Positions 43,286-51,357 of a stretch of DNA of 64,000 bases are shown piece after piece. The stretch comes from Aurantiacibacter arachoides (GTDB lineage: Bacteria; Pseudomonadota; Alphaproteobacteria; Sphingomonadales; Sphingomonadaceae). The notes under the pieces are model-generated. The model was not told the origin of the DNA, made no database searches, and was given only the letters and a program-made list of their open reading frames with translations. The translations under genes and the position numbers were made by a program. Position 1 is the stretch's first letter, and each line of letters begins with the position of its first letter. Where the stretch lies: contig NZ_WTYH01000001.1 of assembly GCF_009827335.1 (NCBI RefSeq), forward strand, positions 2,641,501 through 2,705,500. The letters run 5' to 3'.

Positions 43286-44269
43286 TTACAGCCGGTGCTC
43301 GCCCTTGATCCAGCGCACGGTGCCGCTGGATGCGCGCATCACCACGCTTTCGGTGGTCATCACGGTCTGCCCGTTGCGGCGCAGGCGCTTCACCCCGTCC
43401 AGCAGCGATCCGCTGGTGACGCCCGTGGCGGCAAAGATGCAGTCGCCGCGGGCGAGATCGGTCAGCTTGTAGATGCGGTCGAGATCCTCGATGCCCCACT
43501 TGGCGGCCCGCTTGCGCTCGTCGTCGTTGCGGAACAGCAGGCGGCCATTGAACTGGCCACCCACGCAGCGCAGCGCCGCGGCTGCCAGCACGCCTTCAGG
43601 CGCACCGCCCGATCCCATATAGAGGTCGACGGTCGTATCGGGGTCGGTGGTGGCGATCACGCCCGCCACATCGCCGTCACCGATCAGCACCACGCCGCAG
43701 CCGATGCCGCGCAGTTCGGCGATTAGATCGGCATGGCGCGGGCGATCGAGCACGCAGACGATGATGTCGCGCGGTGCGACACCCTTTGCCGCGGCCACCG
43801 CTTCGACGTTCTGGGTGGGCGTCCGGGCAAGATCGATCACGCCTTCGGGATAGCCCGGGCCAACGGCGATCTTGTCCATGTAGACATCGGGCGCATTGAG
43901 CAGGCAGCCCTCTTCCGCCGCCGCCAGCACGGCGAGCGCGTTCGGGCCAGCCTTGGCAGTAATGGTGGTGCCTTCCAGCGGATCGAGCGCGATGTCGATG
44001 CGCGGACCCCGCCCCTGCGCTCCGCCGACCTTTTCACCGATGTAGAGCATGGGCGCCTGGTCGCGCTCACCCTCGCCGATCACCACCGTGCCGTCGATCT
44101 CCAGCGTGTCGAAGGCACGGCGCATGGCTTCCACGGCGGCGGCATCGGCGGCCTTTTCGTCGCCGCGCCCGATCAGTTCAGACGCCGCGATGGCAGCCGC
44201 CTCGGTGACGCGGACCATTTCCATGACCAGCACGCGGTCGAGCACTTGCGAAGATTTTGCGGAATTCAT
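43286..44269 (-). CDS. glpX: Class II fructose-1,6-bisphosphatase
   Basis: A 327-residue GlpX-type enzyme of gluconeogenesis. Visible motifs: VIGEGERDQAPMLYIGEKVG, ALDPLEGTTITAKAGPNALA and YMGSGGAPEGVLAAAALRCV. The initiation ATG at 44269 (MNSAKSSQVLDRVLVMEMVR) fits family N-termini; upstream codons to 44386 overlap the divergent secreted-protein gene's leader. In many Alphaproteobacteria it adjoins hom, as it nearly does here. Confidence 0.95.
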   Translation of the reverse strand: MNSAKSSQVLDRVLVMEMVRVTEAAAIAASELIGRGDEKAADAAAVEAMRRAFDTLEIDGTVVIGEGERDQAPMLYIGEKVGGAQGRGPRIDIALDPLEGTTITAKAGPNALAVLAAAEEGCLLNAPDVYMDKIAVGPGYPEGVIDLARTPTQNVEAVAAAKGVAPRDIIVCVLDRPRHADLIAELRGIGCGVVLIGDGDVAGVIATTDPDTTVDLYMGSGGAPEGVLAAAALRCVGGQFNGRLLFRNDDERKRAAKWGIEDLDRIYKLTDLARGDCIFAATGVTSGSLLDGVKRLRRNGQTVMTTESVVMRASSGTVRWIKGEHRL

Positions 44270-44325
44270 TGGCAATTCAGGCTCCGATCCGTTCTTGGGC
44301 GCTCGCTTAGGTCTGGGGGGCCGCA

Positions 44326-44805
44326 ATGTCGAGATGGCTGGCGCTGATTTTCCTGGGCGCCTGGCCTGCCGGACCCGCGCTGGCACAGCAGGTCTACGGC
44401 CCGGTCGAACCGTCCGCGCAGGAAGACGAGGACGATCCGCCCCCCGTCGCGTCCCGCCCTTGTGAAGCCGAAGTGGGCGAGGAAGGGGCCATCCTGGTGT
44501 GCCGCGAACTTCCCGACACCGAACGCTATCGCTCGCCCCTACCGCGCCCCGTACAATCCGATCGCACGATCATCCCCGGCCTTACCGATCCGCCATGCTG
44601 GGTGACCAATCCTGAATCTGTGGGCACGTCGGCCTGCATTCGCATGGGCTGGGCGCCACCGCCTGCCATCATGGTCGATTTCACCCAGTTTCCGGAGGAT
44701 CTGACCGCGGAAGAGGCTTCCCGAGTGGTCGCCGCAGAGATGGCGGCGCCCGGTTCGGAGGCGGCCACGGGCGAGCGGGTTCCGATCGACCTTTCGGACG
44801 ATTGA
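44326..44805 (+). CDS. Small secreted hypothetical protein
   Basis: A 159-residue protein with a signal peptide (WLALIFLGAWPAGPALAQ). The mature region is acidic and Pro-rich with four Cys (RPCEAEVG, ILVCRELP, PPCWVTNP, SACIRMGW), likely two disulfides. TIIPGLTDPPCW and MGWAPPPAIMVDFTQFPEDL form the recognisable C-terminal module, of which a second, damaged copy follows immediately. No family known. Divergent from glpX. Confidence 0.7.
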   Translation: MSRWLALIFLGAWPAGPALAQQVYGPVEPSAQEDEDDPPPVASRPCEAEVGEEGAILVCRELPDTERYRSPLPRPVQSDRTIIPGLTDPPCWVTNPESVGTSACIRMGWAPPPAIMVDFTQFPEDLTAEEASRVVAAEMAAPGSEAATGERVPIDLSDD

Positions 44806-45000
44806 TGCGCGTCGCGAAATCCAGGGGCTGACCGACAACAGTTGCGCCAGCGGCTGCGTGCGCGTGGGCTGGGCTCCCGAACCATGCGATCATGGTCGCC
44901 GTCACCGGCTTTCCGGAACATCTTGGCGAGGACGTGGCCGCGGCGGTCGTGGCCGCGCCCGAACGATTCAGCCCGACCAATTCAGCCCGGACGTCGACTA
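44806..45000 (+). pseudogene. Frameshifted tandem copy of the preceding secreted protein
   Basis: Directly after the stop of the 44326 gene one frame reads REIQGLTDNSCASGCVRVGW then APEP, matching TIIPGLTDP...SACIRMGWAPPP of the intact gene. At about 44884 an extra base changes frame, after which AIMVAVTGFPEHLGEDVAAA continues the match to AIMVDFTQFPEDLTAEEASR. The N-terminal half and signal peptide are absent. It is a decayed partial duplicate, ending at a TAG next to the hom stop codon. Confidence 0.7.
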
Positions 45001-46320
45001 GCCCAGCAGGCGCATCACCAGCGGCGCCTCGGCAAGGCTGGGCGACTGTTCGAGCAGGGCCAGCGCCCGGGCGACGCCAGCTTCCGGTCCATCGTGCGTG
45101 ACCATCGAGACCAGCACCGGCTGGCCGTCCTCCTCGTCGGGGTGGCCCTGCTGGATGAAGCTCTCGATCGAAACCCCGGCATCGCGCATGGCGGCGGTGA
45201 TTTCTGCCAGCACGCCGGGCCGGTCGGCGACCATGAAGCGCACGTAGGCGCGGCTGCGGCGGTGGCCGGGGTCGGCGGGCACGCTGGCGGCAAGCAGCGC
45301 CGCCGGCAGCGAGAACGGCGGCGGGGTATTGCCGCGGGCGATATCCACGAGATCGGCGACCACCGCGCTTGCCGTTGGCCCATCGCCGGCACCTGCGCCC
45401 TGGAACAGCAGGCGGCCGACGAAATTGCCTTCCGCCACCACCGCGTTGGTAGCCCCGGTCACGCCCGCCAGCGGGTGATCGACCGGGACCAGATAGGGGG
45501 CCACGCGCTGGAACAGTTGCGCCTCCCCGCCCGCTTCTTGGCCCGCCAGATCGCAATCGGCGATGCCGATCAGCCGGATGACATAGCCGAGCGCACGGGC
45601 CTGGGCGATGTCGCCAGCGCGGATGCGGGCGATACCTGTCACATCGACGCTGGCGAAATCGAGCGCGGTGCCAAAGGCGATCGCGGCGAGGATGGCGAGC
45701 TTGTGCGCCGCGTCCGTCCCCTCGATGTCGAAGCCGGGATCGGCCTCGGCAAAGCCCAGCGCCTGCGCCTCGGCCAGGACATCGGCAAAGTCGCGGCCGG
45801 TCGCGGCCATTTCGGACAGGATGAAATTACAGGTGCCGTTGAGGATGCCGTAGATTCGCTCGATCCGGTTCGCCGCCGCGCCTTCCGCCAGCCCCTTGAT
45901 CGCCGGGATACCGCCGGCAACGGCCGCCTCGTAGCGCAGCGGCGCGCCGTTCGCCTCGGCCAGCGCGGCCAGTTCCATGCCATGGTGCGCGATCATCGCC
46001 TTGTTGGCGGTGACGAGGCCCTTGCCCGCCGCCAGTGTCTTGCGCGCCAGCGTCAGCGCCGGGCCGTCCGAACCACCGACAAGCTCCACCACGACGTCGA
46101 CCGCGTCCAGCGCGGCGAACGCGGTCATGTCGTCGTGCCAGTCGTAACCGGCCAAGGCGATGCCGCGATCCTTGCCGCGGTCGCGAGCCGAGACCGCGAC
46201 CACCTCGATCGGCCTGCCGGCGCGGCGGGCAATAAGCTCGCCGTTTTCGGCCAGCAGGCGGATCACGCCCGCGCCCACCGTGCCGAGCCCGGCCAGGGCA
46301 ATGCGCAAGGGTTCAGCCAT
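44998..46320 (-). CDS. hom: Homoserine dehydrogenase
   Basis: A 440-residue enzyme reducing aspartate semialdehyde to homoserine for threonine and methionine. N-terminal NAD(P) fold with GLGTVGAGVIRLL, catalytic domain with YEAAVAGGIPAIKGLAEG and GTCNFILSEMAATGRDFADV, and a C-terminal ACT domain (YVRFMVADRPGVLAEITAAM) for feedback regulation. Length typical. Its 3' end meets the pseudogene on the other strand. Confidence 0.96.
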   Translation of the reverse strand: MAEPLRIALAGLGTVGAGVIRLLAENGELIARRAGRPIEVVAVSARDRGKDRGIALAGYDWHDDMTAFAALDAVDVVVELVGGSDGPALTLARKTLAAGKGLVTANKAMIAHHGMELAALAEANGAPLRYEAAVAGGIPAIKGLAEGAAANRIERIYGILNGTCNFILSEMAATGRDFADVLAEAQALGFAEADPGFDIEGTDAAHKLAILAAIAFGTALDFASVDVTGIARIRAGDIAQARALGYVIRLIGIADCDLAGQEAGGEAQLFQRVAPYLVPVDHPLAGVTGATNAVVAEGNFVGRLLFQGAGAGDGPTASAVVADLVDIARGNTPPPFSLPAALLAASVPADPGHRRSRAYVRFMVADRPGVLAEITAAMRDAGVSIESFIQQGHPDEEDGQPVLVSMVTHDGPEAGVARALALLEQSPSLAEAPLVMRLLG

Positions 46321-46426
46321 GGTCGGTCCTCGGTCGGTCAGCAGAGTGGCAGGCGGTTAATCAGCGACCGGCCGATTGGCCACTTAGAAAACCTTTGTGC
46401 CAGAAAACCGCCCTGCGCGGCGAGCC

Positions 46427-47320
46427 TCAGGTGAAGCGCCGCTCGCACGGGCCGAGCTGGTCGAGCACGAAAGCGTAATCCTCCCGCGCGCGCGCTTGCG
46501 AGTTGCGATCGCCCTGCAGGAAGGCACTGTCGGGCAATTGTCGGGGCAGGCCGCAGGCGAAGCGGAACCAGGCCAGCGATTCGGCCTCGGGCGGGCGGGC
46601 CGCGGTATCCACGATCTCGCCAAGCGAGACACCCCATTCGGGCTGCATTCCGGGCCGCCGCACGACGCTGAGCGAAACCGGCGTGCCACCCTGCGTCTGC
46701 ACGAACATCTGCGTTTCGGATTCGCCGGCAAGGTTGCCCGGTACGGAGATAACGTCGCGCACCCCGGTAATCTGGGGCGGGCGGTCAGCAGCGGCCAACT
46801 GGCGCAGGACGCTTCGCACGCGCCCCTCGATTCGCGGCCCGGCCGGGAACAGGGCATTGCGCGCCACGAGCTGCACCTCACCCGGACGATCGCGCACTTG
46901 ATCGGCGAAAATCACGAAGTCCTGGCCCTCCAGATCGGGCGTGTCGCCATTGGGCTCGCGCGCCAGGTCGGTGACGAACACCAGCGATCCCCCAACCCCG
47001 GTGGGCGAGACGAGGAGATTGCGGGTCAGCGTTTCCAGGTAGAGTCGCACCCGTTCCGGCGGGAGGTCCGGCGCGCGTTCGGGGGGAAAGCGCGTCTGGT
47101 CGTCCACGGTGACGATGGCGACGAGGTCCGATGCCAGCGCCAGAGTGACGAGGTCCGCGTAGGTGGGCTCGGCCTCTGGCGAAAGCTCCATCGCCACGTT
47201 GTCGCGCGATTGCCCCGGCATCGCGGTGGCGCAGGCGCCCAGTACGGCAGCGCCGGCGGCCACGGCCAACGTGCGCGCCAGCAGCGCGTGGAAAGGCGGA
47301 AACCGGCGGCGGACAGACAT
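46427..47320 (-). CDS. Hypothetical lipoprotein
   Basis: A 297-residue protein with a signal peptide and lipobox (VLGACATA, Cys about residue 30). The mature part has the segment DLVTLALASDLVAIVTVDDQ, a beta-rich middle (LVFVTDLAREPNGDTPDLEG, DFVIFADQVRDRPGEVQLVA) and a C-terminal Cys pair (FACGLP, GPCERRF). No family is recognised, though similar proteins of this length are common in sphingomonads as I recall. Start at ATG 47320. Lies upstream of hom on the same strand with 106 nt between. Confidence 0.7.
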   Translation of the reverse strand: MSVRRRFPPFHALLARTLAVAAGAAVLGACATAMPGQSRDNVAMELSPEAEPTYADLVTLALASDLVAIVTVDDQTRFPPERAPDLPPERVRLYLETLTRNLLVSPTGVGGSLVFVTDLAREPNGDTPDLEGQDFVIFADQVRDRPGEVQLVARNALFPAGPRIEGRVRSVLRQLAAADRPPQITGVRDVISVPGNLAGESETQMFVQTQGGTPVSLSVVRRPGMQPEWGVSLGEIVDTAARPPEAESLAWFRFACGLPRQLPDSAFLQGDRNSQARAREDYAFVLDQLGPCERRFT

Positions 47321-47665
47321 GGGGATTCTCCAGCTTGGACAAGACGCGTACAGGGCGCGCACACCGCGCCGGTGCATCATGCCCGCCCGTCAGCACTTTG
47401 CAAACAGCCAGTTGGGGTCAATTGCGACCGGGCCGATAAAGGGTTTGCCGATGCCTTACCGGACGGTTAAGACGCCGCCCGAAGCCCTGAAGAGAACTAA
47501 AAACATGCTTTGCGTGGCCGATTTGGCACGATTCTACGTGTCGGCGGTTGCCTTTGCGAAACACTTATGGGCTGGACAATCGAAGGTATCGGCTGGCAGG
47601 AAGACAATCCTGCGAGTTGCACAAGCCGGAACGTATCCGGCAAGGAAATGGAGTGAAGGGACTGG
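47321..47665. other. Intergenic region upstream of tonB
   Basis: 345 nt between divergent genes, less GC-rich than the surroundings. It should carry the promoters of tonB and of the lipoprotein gene. A short inverted repeat GCCGGA/TCCGGC sits at 47625-47641 just before the tonB ribosome binding site. No Fur box was recognised by eye, and no convincing gene is present. Confidence 0.5.
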
Positions 47666-48352
47666 ATGGCTTACGCTGACCAACAAATGAGCGGTAATCG
47701 CATCGTCGCGATTATCATCGTTGCCCTCATCCACATTGGTATCGGATACCTGCTCGTGACCGGACTCGCCATTTCGGCGGTGAAGGAAGCGATGGAGCGG
47801 GTGACGACCGTGGATATCGAGGAGCCGCCGCCACCTGAGGAAGAGCCGCCGCCGCCTGAGCCGCAGCCGGACGTCGCTCCGCCGCCGCCGGTCGCGCCGC
47901 CGCCGCCGATCCGGATCGCGCCCAACCCGCCGCCTGTGCAGGTGCAGCCGAACATTCCGCCGCCGGCTCCGCCTGCGCGCATCGTTCCGCCGCCCGCGCC
48001 AGCAGCGCCGCCCGCGCCGCGCCCGGCTCCGCCGCCGCCGCCACCACCCGCCGTGGACCGTTCGCGTGCCGCGTCGCCCGAAGGCCAGCAAGGCTGGGCT
48101 CGCCGGATTTCGGAAAACTACCCCTCGCGCGCCCTGCGCCGCGAGATCGAGGGCACCGTCGGTGTCTCCGTGACGGTAGGACCGAATGGCCGCGTGTCTG
48201 GCTGCCGTGTGACCCGGCCAGCCGATCCGGAACTGGATGCTGCTGCCTGCGATGGCATGGAGCGGTATGCCCGTTTCACACCGGCGCTGGATCGTGACGG
48301 GAACCCCACCTCGGGCTCGTTCTCGACCAGCATCGTGTACCAGCTCAACTAA
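47666..48352 (+). CDS. tonB: TonB energy-transducing protein
   Basis: A 228-residue TonB. An N-terminal membrane anchor (IVAIIIVALIHIGIGYLLVT, about residues 12-32) is followed by a very Pro-rich periplasmic spacer (about 52-135, with runs of PPPPEE and PPPP) and a C-terminal TonB domain (YPSRALRREIEGTVGVSVTV, FTPALDRDGNPT). It couples the ExbBD proton channel to outer-membrane receptors. First gene of tonB-exbB-exbD-exbD. The C-terminal domain has two Cys (SGCRV, AACDG). Confidence 0.94.
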   Translation: MAYADQQMSGNRIVAIIIVALIHIGIGYLLVTGLAISAVKEAMERVTTVDIEEPPPPEEEPPPPEPQPDVAPPPPVAPPPPIRIAPNPPPVQVQPNIPPPAPPARIVPPPAPAAPPAPRPAPPPPPPPAVDRSRAASPEGQQGWARRISENYPSRALRREIEGTVGVSVTVGPNGRVSGCRVTRPADPELDAAACDGMERYARFTPALDRDGNPTSGSFSTSIVYQLN

Positions 48353-48384
48353 TTACTAGATTTCTCTAGAAGAGGATTTTCAGC

Positions 48385-49260
48385 ATGCTTATCGAACTTT
48401 TGGCAGCGACGGGCGGCGAAGCTGCGCCGGTCAATGAATTCGGCTTCGTCAAGGCCATGGAAGAAGGCGGCCCGGTCGCCTGGTCGATCCTTGCCGTCAT
48501 GATCATCATGTCGGTCGGATCGTTCTACATCCTGATCACGAAGTATTTCGAACAGAACCGCGTGATGCGCGAGTACAGCTCGAACCGTACCGCGTTCTGG
48601 AATGCCGGCAGCATCAAGGACGGCGCCAACAAGTTCGACAAGAACAGCGCCTGGCGCCAGCTGGTCGATGACGGCATCCGTGCCGGCGACGAATCGTCCA
48701 AGATGCAGGACAGCCTGGAATCGCACGACTGGCTGCACGGCACGCTGGCCCGTTCGGAATCCGCAATCAACGCCAAGCTCGCCGGCGGTCTGCCGTTCCT
48801 CGCCACCGTGGGTGCTACCGCACCGTTCGTCGGCCTGCTCGGCACCGTGATCGGCATCTATCGCGCGCTCATCAACATCGGCCTCTCGGGCTCTGCCTCG
48901 ATCGACAAGGTCGCCGGCCCGGTGGGTGAAGCGCTCATCATGACCGCCATCGGCCTGCTGGTCGCCGTGCCCGCGGTGTTTGCCTACAACTACCTGCAGT
49001 CGCGCAACCGTCGCATCGCCGCGATGCTTTCGGGCTTCTCGACCGACCTGCAGGCGAACATCACCTCGCGCGGCGCGGTGAAGCCGGCCATCATGACCGG
49101 CACCTCCACGCAGCAGGCCGGCAAGGCTGCCCGCACCGCCCCGGCCGCTGCCGGTGCCACAGGCTCGACCACCACGACCATGGGTGCCGCTCCGGCCACC
49201 GCGCGTCCGGTCGGTTCGGCTTCGACGACCACTACGACGACGACCACGCCGAAGCGCTGA
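48385..49260 (+). CDS. exbB: ExbB/TolQ family proton channel protein
   Basis: A 291-residue ExbB. Three membrane helices: near residues 27-55 (VAWSILAVMIIMSVGSFYIL), 140-165 (GLPFLATVGATAPFVGLLGT, the conserved family segment) and 190-215 (EALIMTAIGLLVAVPAVFAY). The C-terminal 50 residues are an unusual Thr/Ala-rich tail (STTTTMGAAPATARP, TTTTTTTPKR) of low complexity. Starts 32 nt after tonB. Part of the inner-membrane motor for TonB-dependent uptake. Confidence 0.93.
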   Translation: MLIELLAATGGEAAPVNEFGFVKAMEEGGPVAWSILAVMIIMSVGSFYILITKYFEQNRVMREYSSNRTAFWNAGSIKDGANKFDKNSAWRQLVDDGIRAGDESSKMQDSLESHDWLHGTLARSESAINAKLAGGLPFLATVGATAPFVGLLGTVIGIYRALINIGLSGSASIDKVAGPVGEALIMTAIGLLVAVPAVFAYNYLQSRNRRIAAMLSGFSTDLQANITSRGAVKPAIMTGTSTQQAGKAARTAPAAAGATGSTTTTMGAAPATARPVGSASTTTTTTTTPKR

Positions 49261-49278
49261 TTGAACGTACCGAACGCT

Positions 49279-49308
49279 GGCGGGCACCTTCGCATGCGGG
49301 TGCCCGCC
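49279..49308 (+). terminator. Hairpin between exbB and exbD
   Basis: GGCGGGCACC (49279-49288) pairs with GGTGCCCGCC (49299-49308), 10 bp, loop of 10 nt, followed by GCTTTC. The T run is weak, so it is more likely an attenuator or RNA-stability element that sets ExbB above ExbD levels than a full terminator. Confidence 0.55.
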
Positions 49309-49345
49309 GCTTTCAAAGCAAGTTTTGTGAGATAGGACGAGACAC

Positions 49346-49879
49346 ATGGCCATTTCATTGGGAGCCGGCGAAGAAACCCCGATGTCCGACATCAACACCA
49401 CGCCGCTGGTGGACGTGATGCTGGTGCTGCTGATCATCTTTCTGATCGCCGTTCCGGTGGCCATCCAGACCGTGGAGGAACTGCAGATCCCCATCATCGC
49501 GTCGAACGAATCGGACGACAAGGTGGAGAACCTGCTGATCACGGTGTCGACGACCGATGCCGAAGGGCGCACCCCGCGCACGATCCGTTCGGGCTTTTCC
49601 GGGGCGATTCGCGAAGGCGAGTGCCGGATCTTCCTGAATAACACGACGCTGGTTGATTCGAGCGATCTGTATGACGCCGCCTTCGCCCGTCTCGATGCCA
49701 TCGTGCAGCGTGCCGGCGGACCGGAAGCGATCATGCAGGATCCCGACCTGATCCCGCAGGTGCACATCCGCGGCGACAAGAACGCCCCGTGGCGCTGCGT
49801 TGCCGGCACGATCTTCAACATCCAGGCGGCCGGCTATCCCACCGTTGCCTTCATTTCGAATCCCGTCGATCCCAACTGA
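49346..49879 (+). CDS. exbD: ExbD family protein, first copy
   Basis: A 177-residue ExbD. The N-terminal membrane helix carries the proton-conducting Asp in TTPLVDVMLVLLIIFLIAVP. The periplasmic domain is longer than in the other two copies by about 30 residues, with an insert around VSTTDAEGRTPRTIRSGFSG and a Cys pair (GECRIF, PWRCVAG). This matches the first of the tandem ExbDs in sphingomonad and Xanthomonas-like TonB loci. Follows exbB after a hairpin. Confidence 0.92.
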   Translation: MAISLGAGEETPMSDINTTPLVDVMLVLLIIFLIAVPVAIQTVEELQIPIIASNESDDKVENLLITVSTTDAEGRTPRTIRSGFSGAIREGECRIFLNNTTLVDSSDLYDAAFARLDAIVQRAGGPEAIMQDPDLIPQVHIRGDKNAPWRCVAGTIFNIQAAGYPTVAFISNPVDPN

Positions 49880-49912
49880 TCGACGCTGGTACAGGTTTAG
49901 GAGTACGCAATC

Positions 49913-50368
49913 ATGGCAATGGCAGGCGGTTCAGACGACGGCGCGCCGATGATGGAAATGAACATGACGCCGTTGATCGACGTCCTGCTCGTGCTCCTCA
50001 TCATGTTCATCATCACCATTCCGGTGGCCACCCACGCGGTGAACATCGATCTTCCCGCGCCCAGCAACACGCCGGACAATCCGCCGGTGGACCCGATCAA
50101 GAACAAGATCGTGCTCACGCCCCAAGGCGACATCCTGTGGAATGCCCAGCCCATCAGCCAAGGTCAGCTGGTCGGCAACCTGCAGCAGTCGCTCTCCTTC
50201 GCGGTGGAGCCGGAACTGCAGTTTGAGCCCGAGGCTCAGGCAAGCTACGATCTGGCAGCCCAGGTGCTGAACATCATCAAGGCCTCGGGGGTGACCAAGT
50301 TCGGCTTCGTCGGCAACGAACAGTATCGCAGCTTCGGCTGCGGCGATTGCGCGCCGCTGCAAAGCTGA
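49913..50368 (+). CDS. exbD: ExbD family protein, second copy
   Basis: A 151-residue ExbD with MTPLIDVLLVLLIMFIITIP (membrane Asp), periplasmic LPAPSNTPDNPP then DILWNAQPISQGQLVGNLQQ and a C-terminal VTKFGFVGNEQYRSFGCGDC. It follows the first exbD by 33 nt and ends the operon at an intrinsic terminator. Two different ExbD subunits may form mixed dimers in one ExbB pentamer, by analogy to Xanthomonas. Confidence 0.92.
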   Translation: MAMAGGSDDGAPMMEMNMTPLIDVLLVLLIMFIITIPVATHAVNIDLPAPSNTPDNPPVDPIKNKIVLTPQGDILWNAQPISQGQLVGNLQQSLSFAVEPELQFEPEAQASYDLAAQVLNIIKASGVTKFGFVGNEQYRSFGCGDCAPLQS

Positions 50369-50390
50369 TCCTGCCGAATGGTAGATACGA

Positions 50391-50416
50391 AAAGGCGGCT
50401 TCGGCCGCCTTTTTTG
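50391..50416 (+). terminator. Terminator after the tonB-exbB-exbD-exbD operon
   Basis: AAAGGCGGC (50391-50399), tetraloop TTCG, GCCGCCTTT (50404-50412) and a continuing T run: a textbook intrinsic terminator. It separates the operon from the third exbD. Confidence 0.93.
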
Positions 50417-50503
50417 TTGCCCGGAACGGACACGCTCCCGTGGCTCTTGACTTGCCTCCTTCCACGTGATGTTATGATGTCACAAGATCGAGAGGAGAAT
50501 GCC

Positions 50504-50944
50504 ATGGCGTTTCGTTCCCGACTGCTGGGCCGGCACACGGTCACCACACCATCACCCATAATGGACCTCAACGTCACGCCGCTGATCGACGTGCTGCTCG
50601 TCCTGCTTGTCATGGTCATCCTGAGCGTTCCGATCGCCACGCACCAGATCGACGTCGATCTGCCGACCAGTGACAACGCGCCAAGCGAACCCGAGCAGAT
50701 AGCCCTGGTCGTCACAGAGGGCGGCGCGGTCCTGTGGAACGGCGACGCGCTATCCCGTACCGAACTGCAAGGCCGCCTTGCCATGGCCGCCGCCAATGCC
50801 GCCGACCCGGTCATACGTTTCGAGCCCGAAGCGAACGCCAGTTACGACGACGCGGCGCAGGTCATCCATCTCGTTGGCGAGGCGGACATCCGCCGCTTCG
50901 CATTTGCCGGTAACGAACGCTACCGGCAGTGGGATGCGAACTAG
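50504..50944 (+). CDS. ExbD family protein, third copy
   Basis: A 146-residue ExbD-like protein with LNVTPLIDVLLVLLVMVILS (membrane Asp) and a periplasmic domain clearly derived from the second copy (ALVVTEGGAVLWNGDALSRT, IRRFAFAGNERYRQWDAN). The C-terminal Cys motif of the second copy is missing. The ATG at 50504 has AGAGGAG 6 nt before it; in-frame codons upstream run through the terminator. It is transcribed separately from the tonB operon and may be differently regulated. Confidence 0.9.
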   Translation: MAFRSRLLGRHTVTTPSPIMDLNVTPLIDVLLVLLVMVILSVPIATHQIDVDLPTSDNAPSEPEQIALVVTEGGAVLWNGDALSRTELQGRLAMAAANAADPVIRFEPEANASYDDAAQVIHLVGEADIRRFAFAGNERYRQWDAN

Positions 50945-51357
50945 GCGATCCTGCCTCGCGCCGTTCGCCTACAACCACGGCCAGCCCATCCGCCACAAAT
51001 CGGCCTCGCCGGTCGCCGGGAAGGTGCCGACCGGGAGGGCGCTGGTCGCCACAACCTGTCCGATGCACGCGCAGCCATAGCGGTCGATCTCCCGTAGCTC
51101 TGCGATGACGCGCTGCCGCCCCTCACGCCGCACGGCGATCGCTTCTCTCTCGACTGCGTTGGGCAGGTCTTATGGAAGGGCCCAAGCGTGGAAGACATCG
51201 CGTTGCAGGCGATCCTCTCGCAAACGCTCGGCCAAAACCCGCAGCCTGCGCTTTGCATCGAACCCGATGATCTTTCGAACACCGCCAGGTTCCGCCCTGA
51301 TCGCGGTGCCAGCGCGGCCTTGGCGATTGCGCCCCAGCGCCGGGAATGCAGGGACAC
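50945..51357. other. Region of unclear coding content between exbD and helicase
   Basis: 413 nt without a confident gene. On the minus strand, about 51170-50970, a frame reads naturally (ELREIDRYGCACIGQVV, then ALPVGTFPATGEADLWRMGW and PWL before a stop), but it lacks a start and is cut upstream by an in-frame TAA. A plus-strand frame near 51100-51370 (DRFSLDCVGQVLWKGPSVED) also looks protein-like. One may be a decayed gene; I cannot decide which strand. Confidence 0.35.

Noticed and set aside
47321..47665. Fur box upstream of tonB
   Set aside because: TonB genes are often Fur-controlled, but no stretch close to GATAATGATAATCATTATC was seen.
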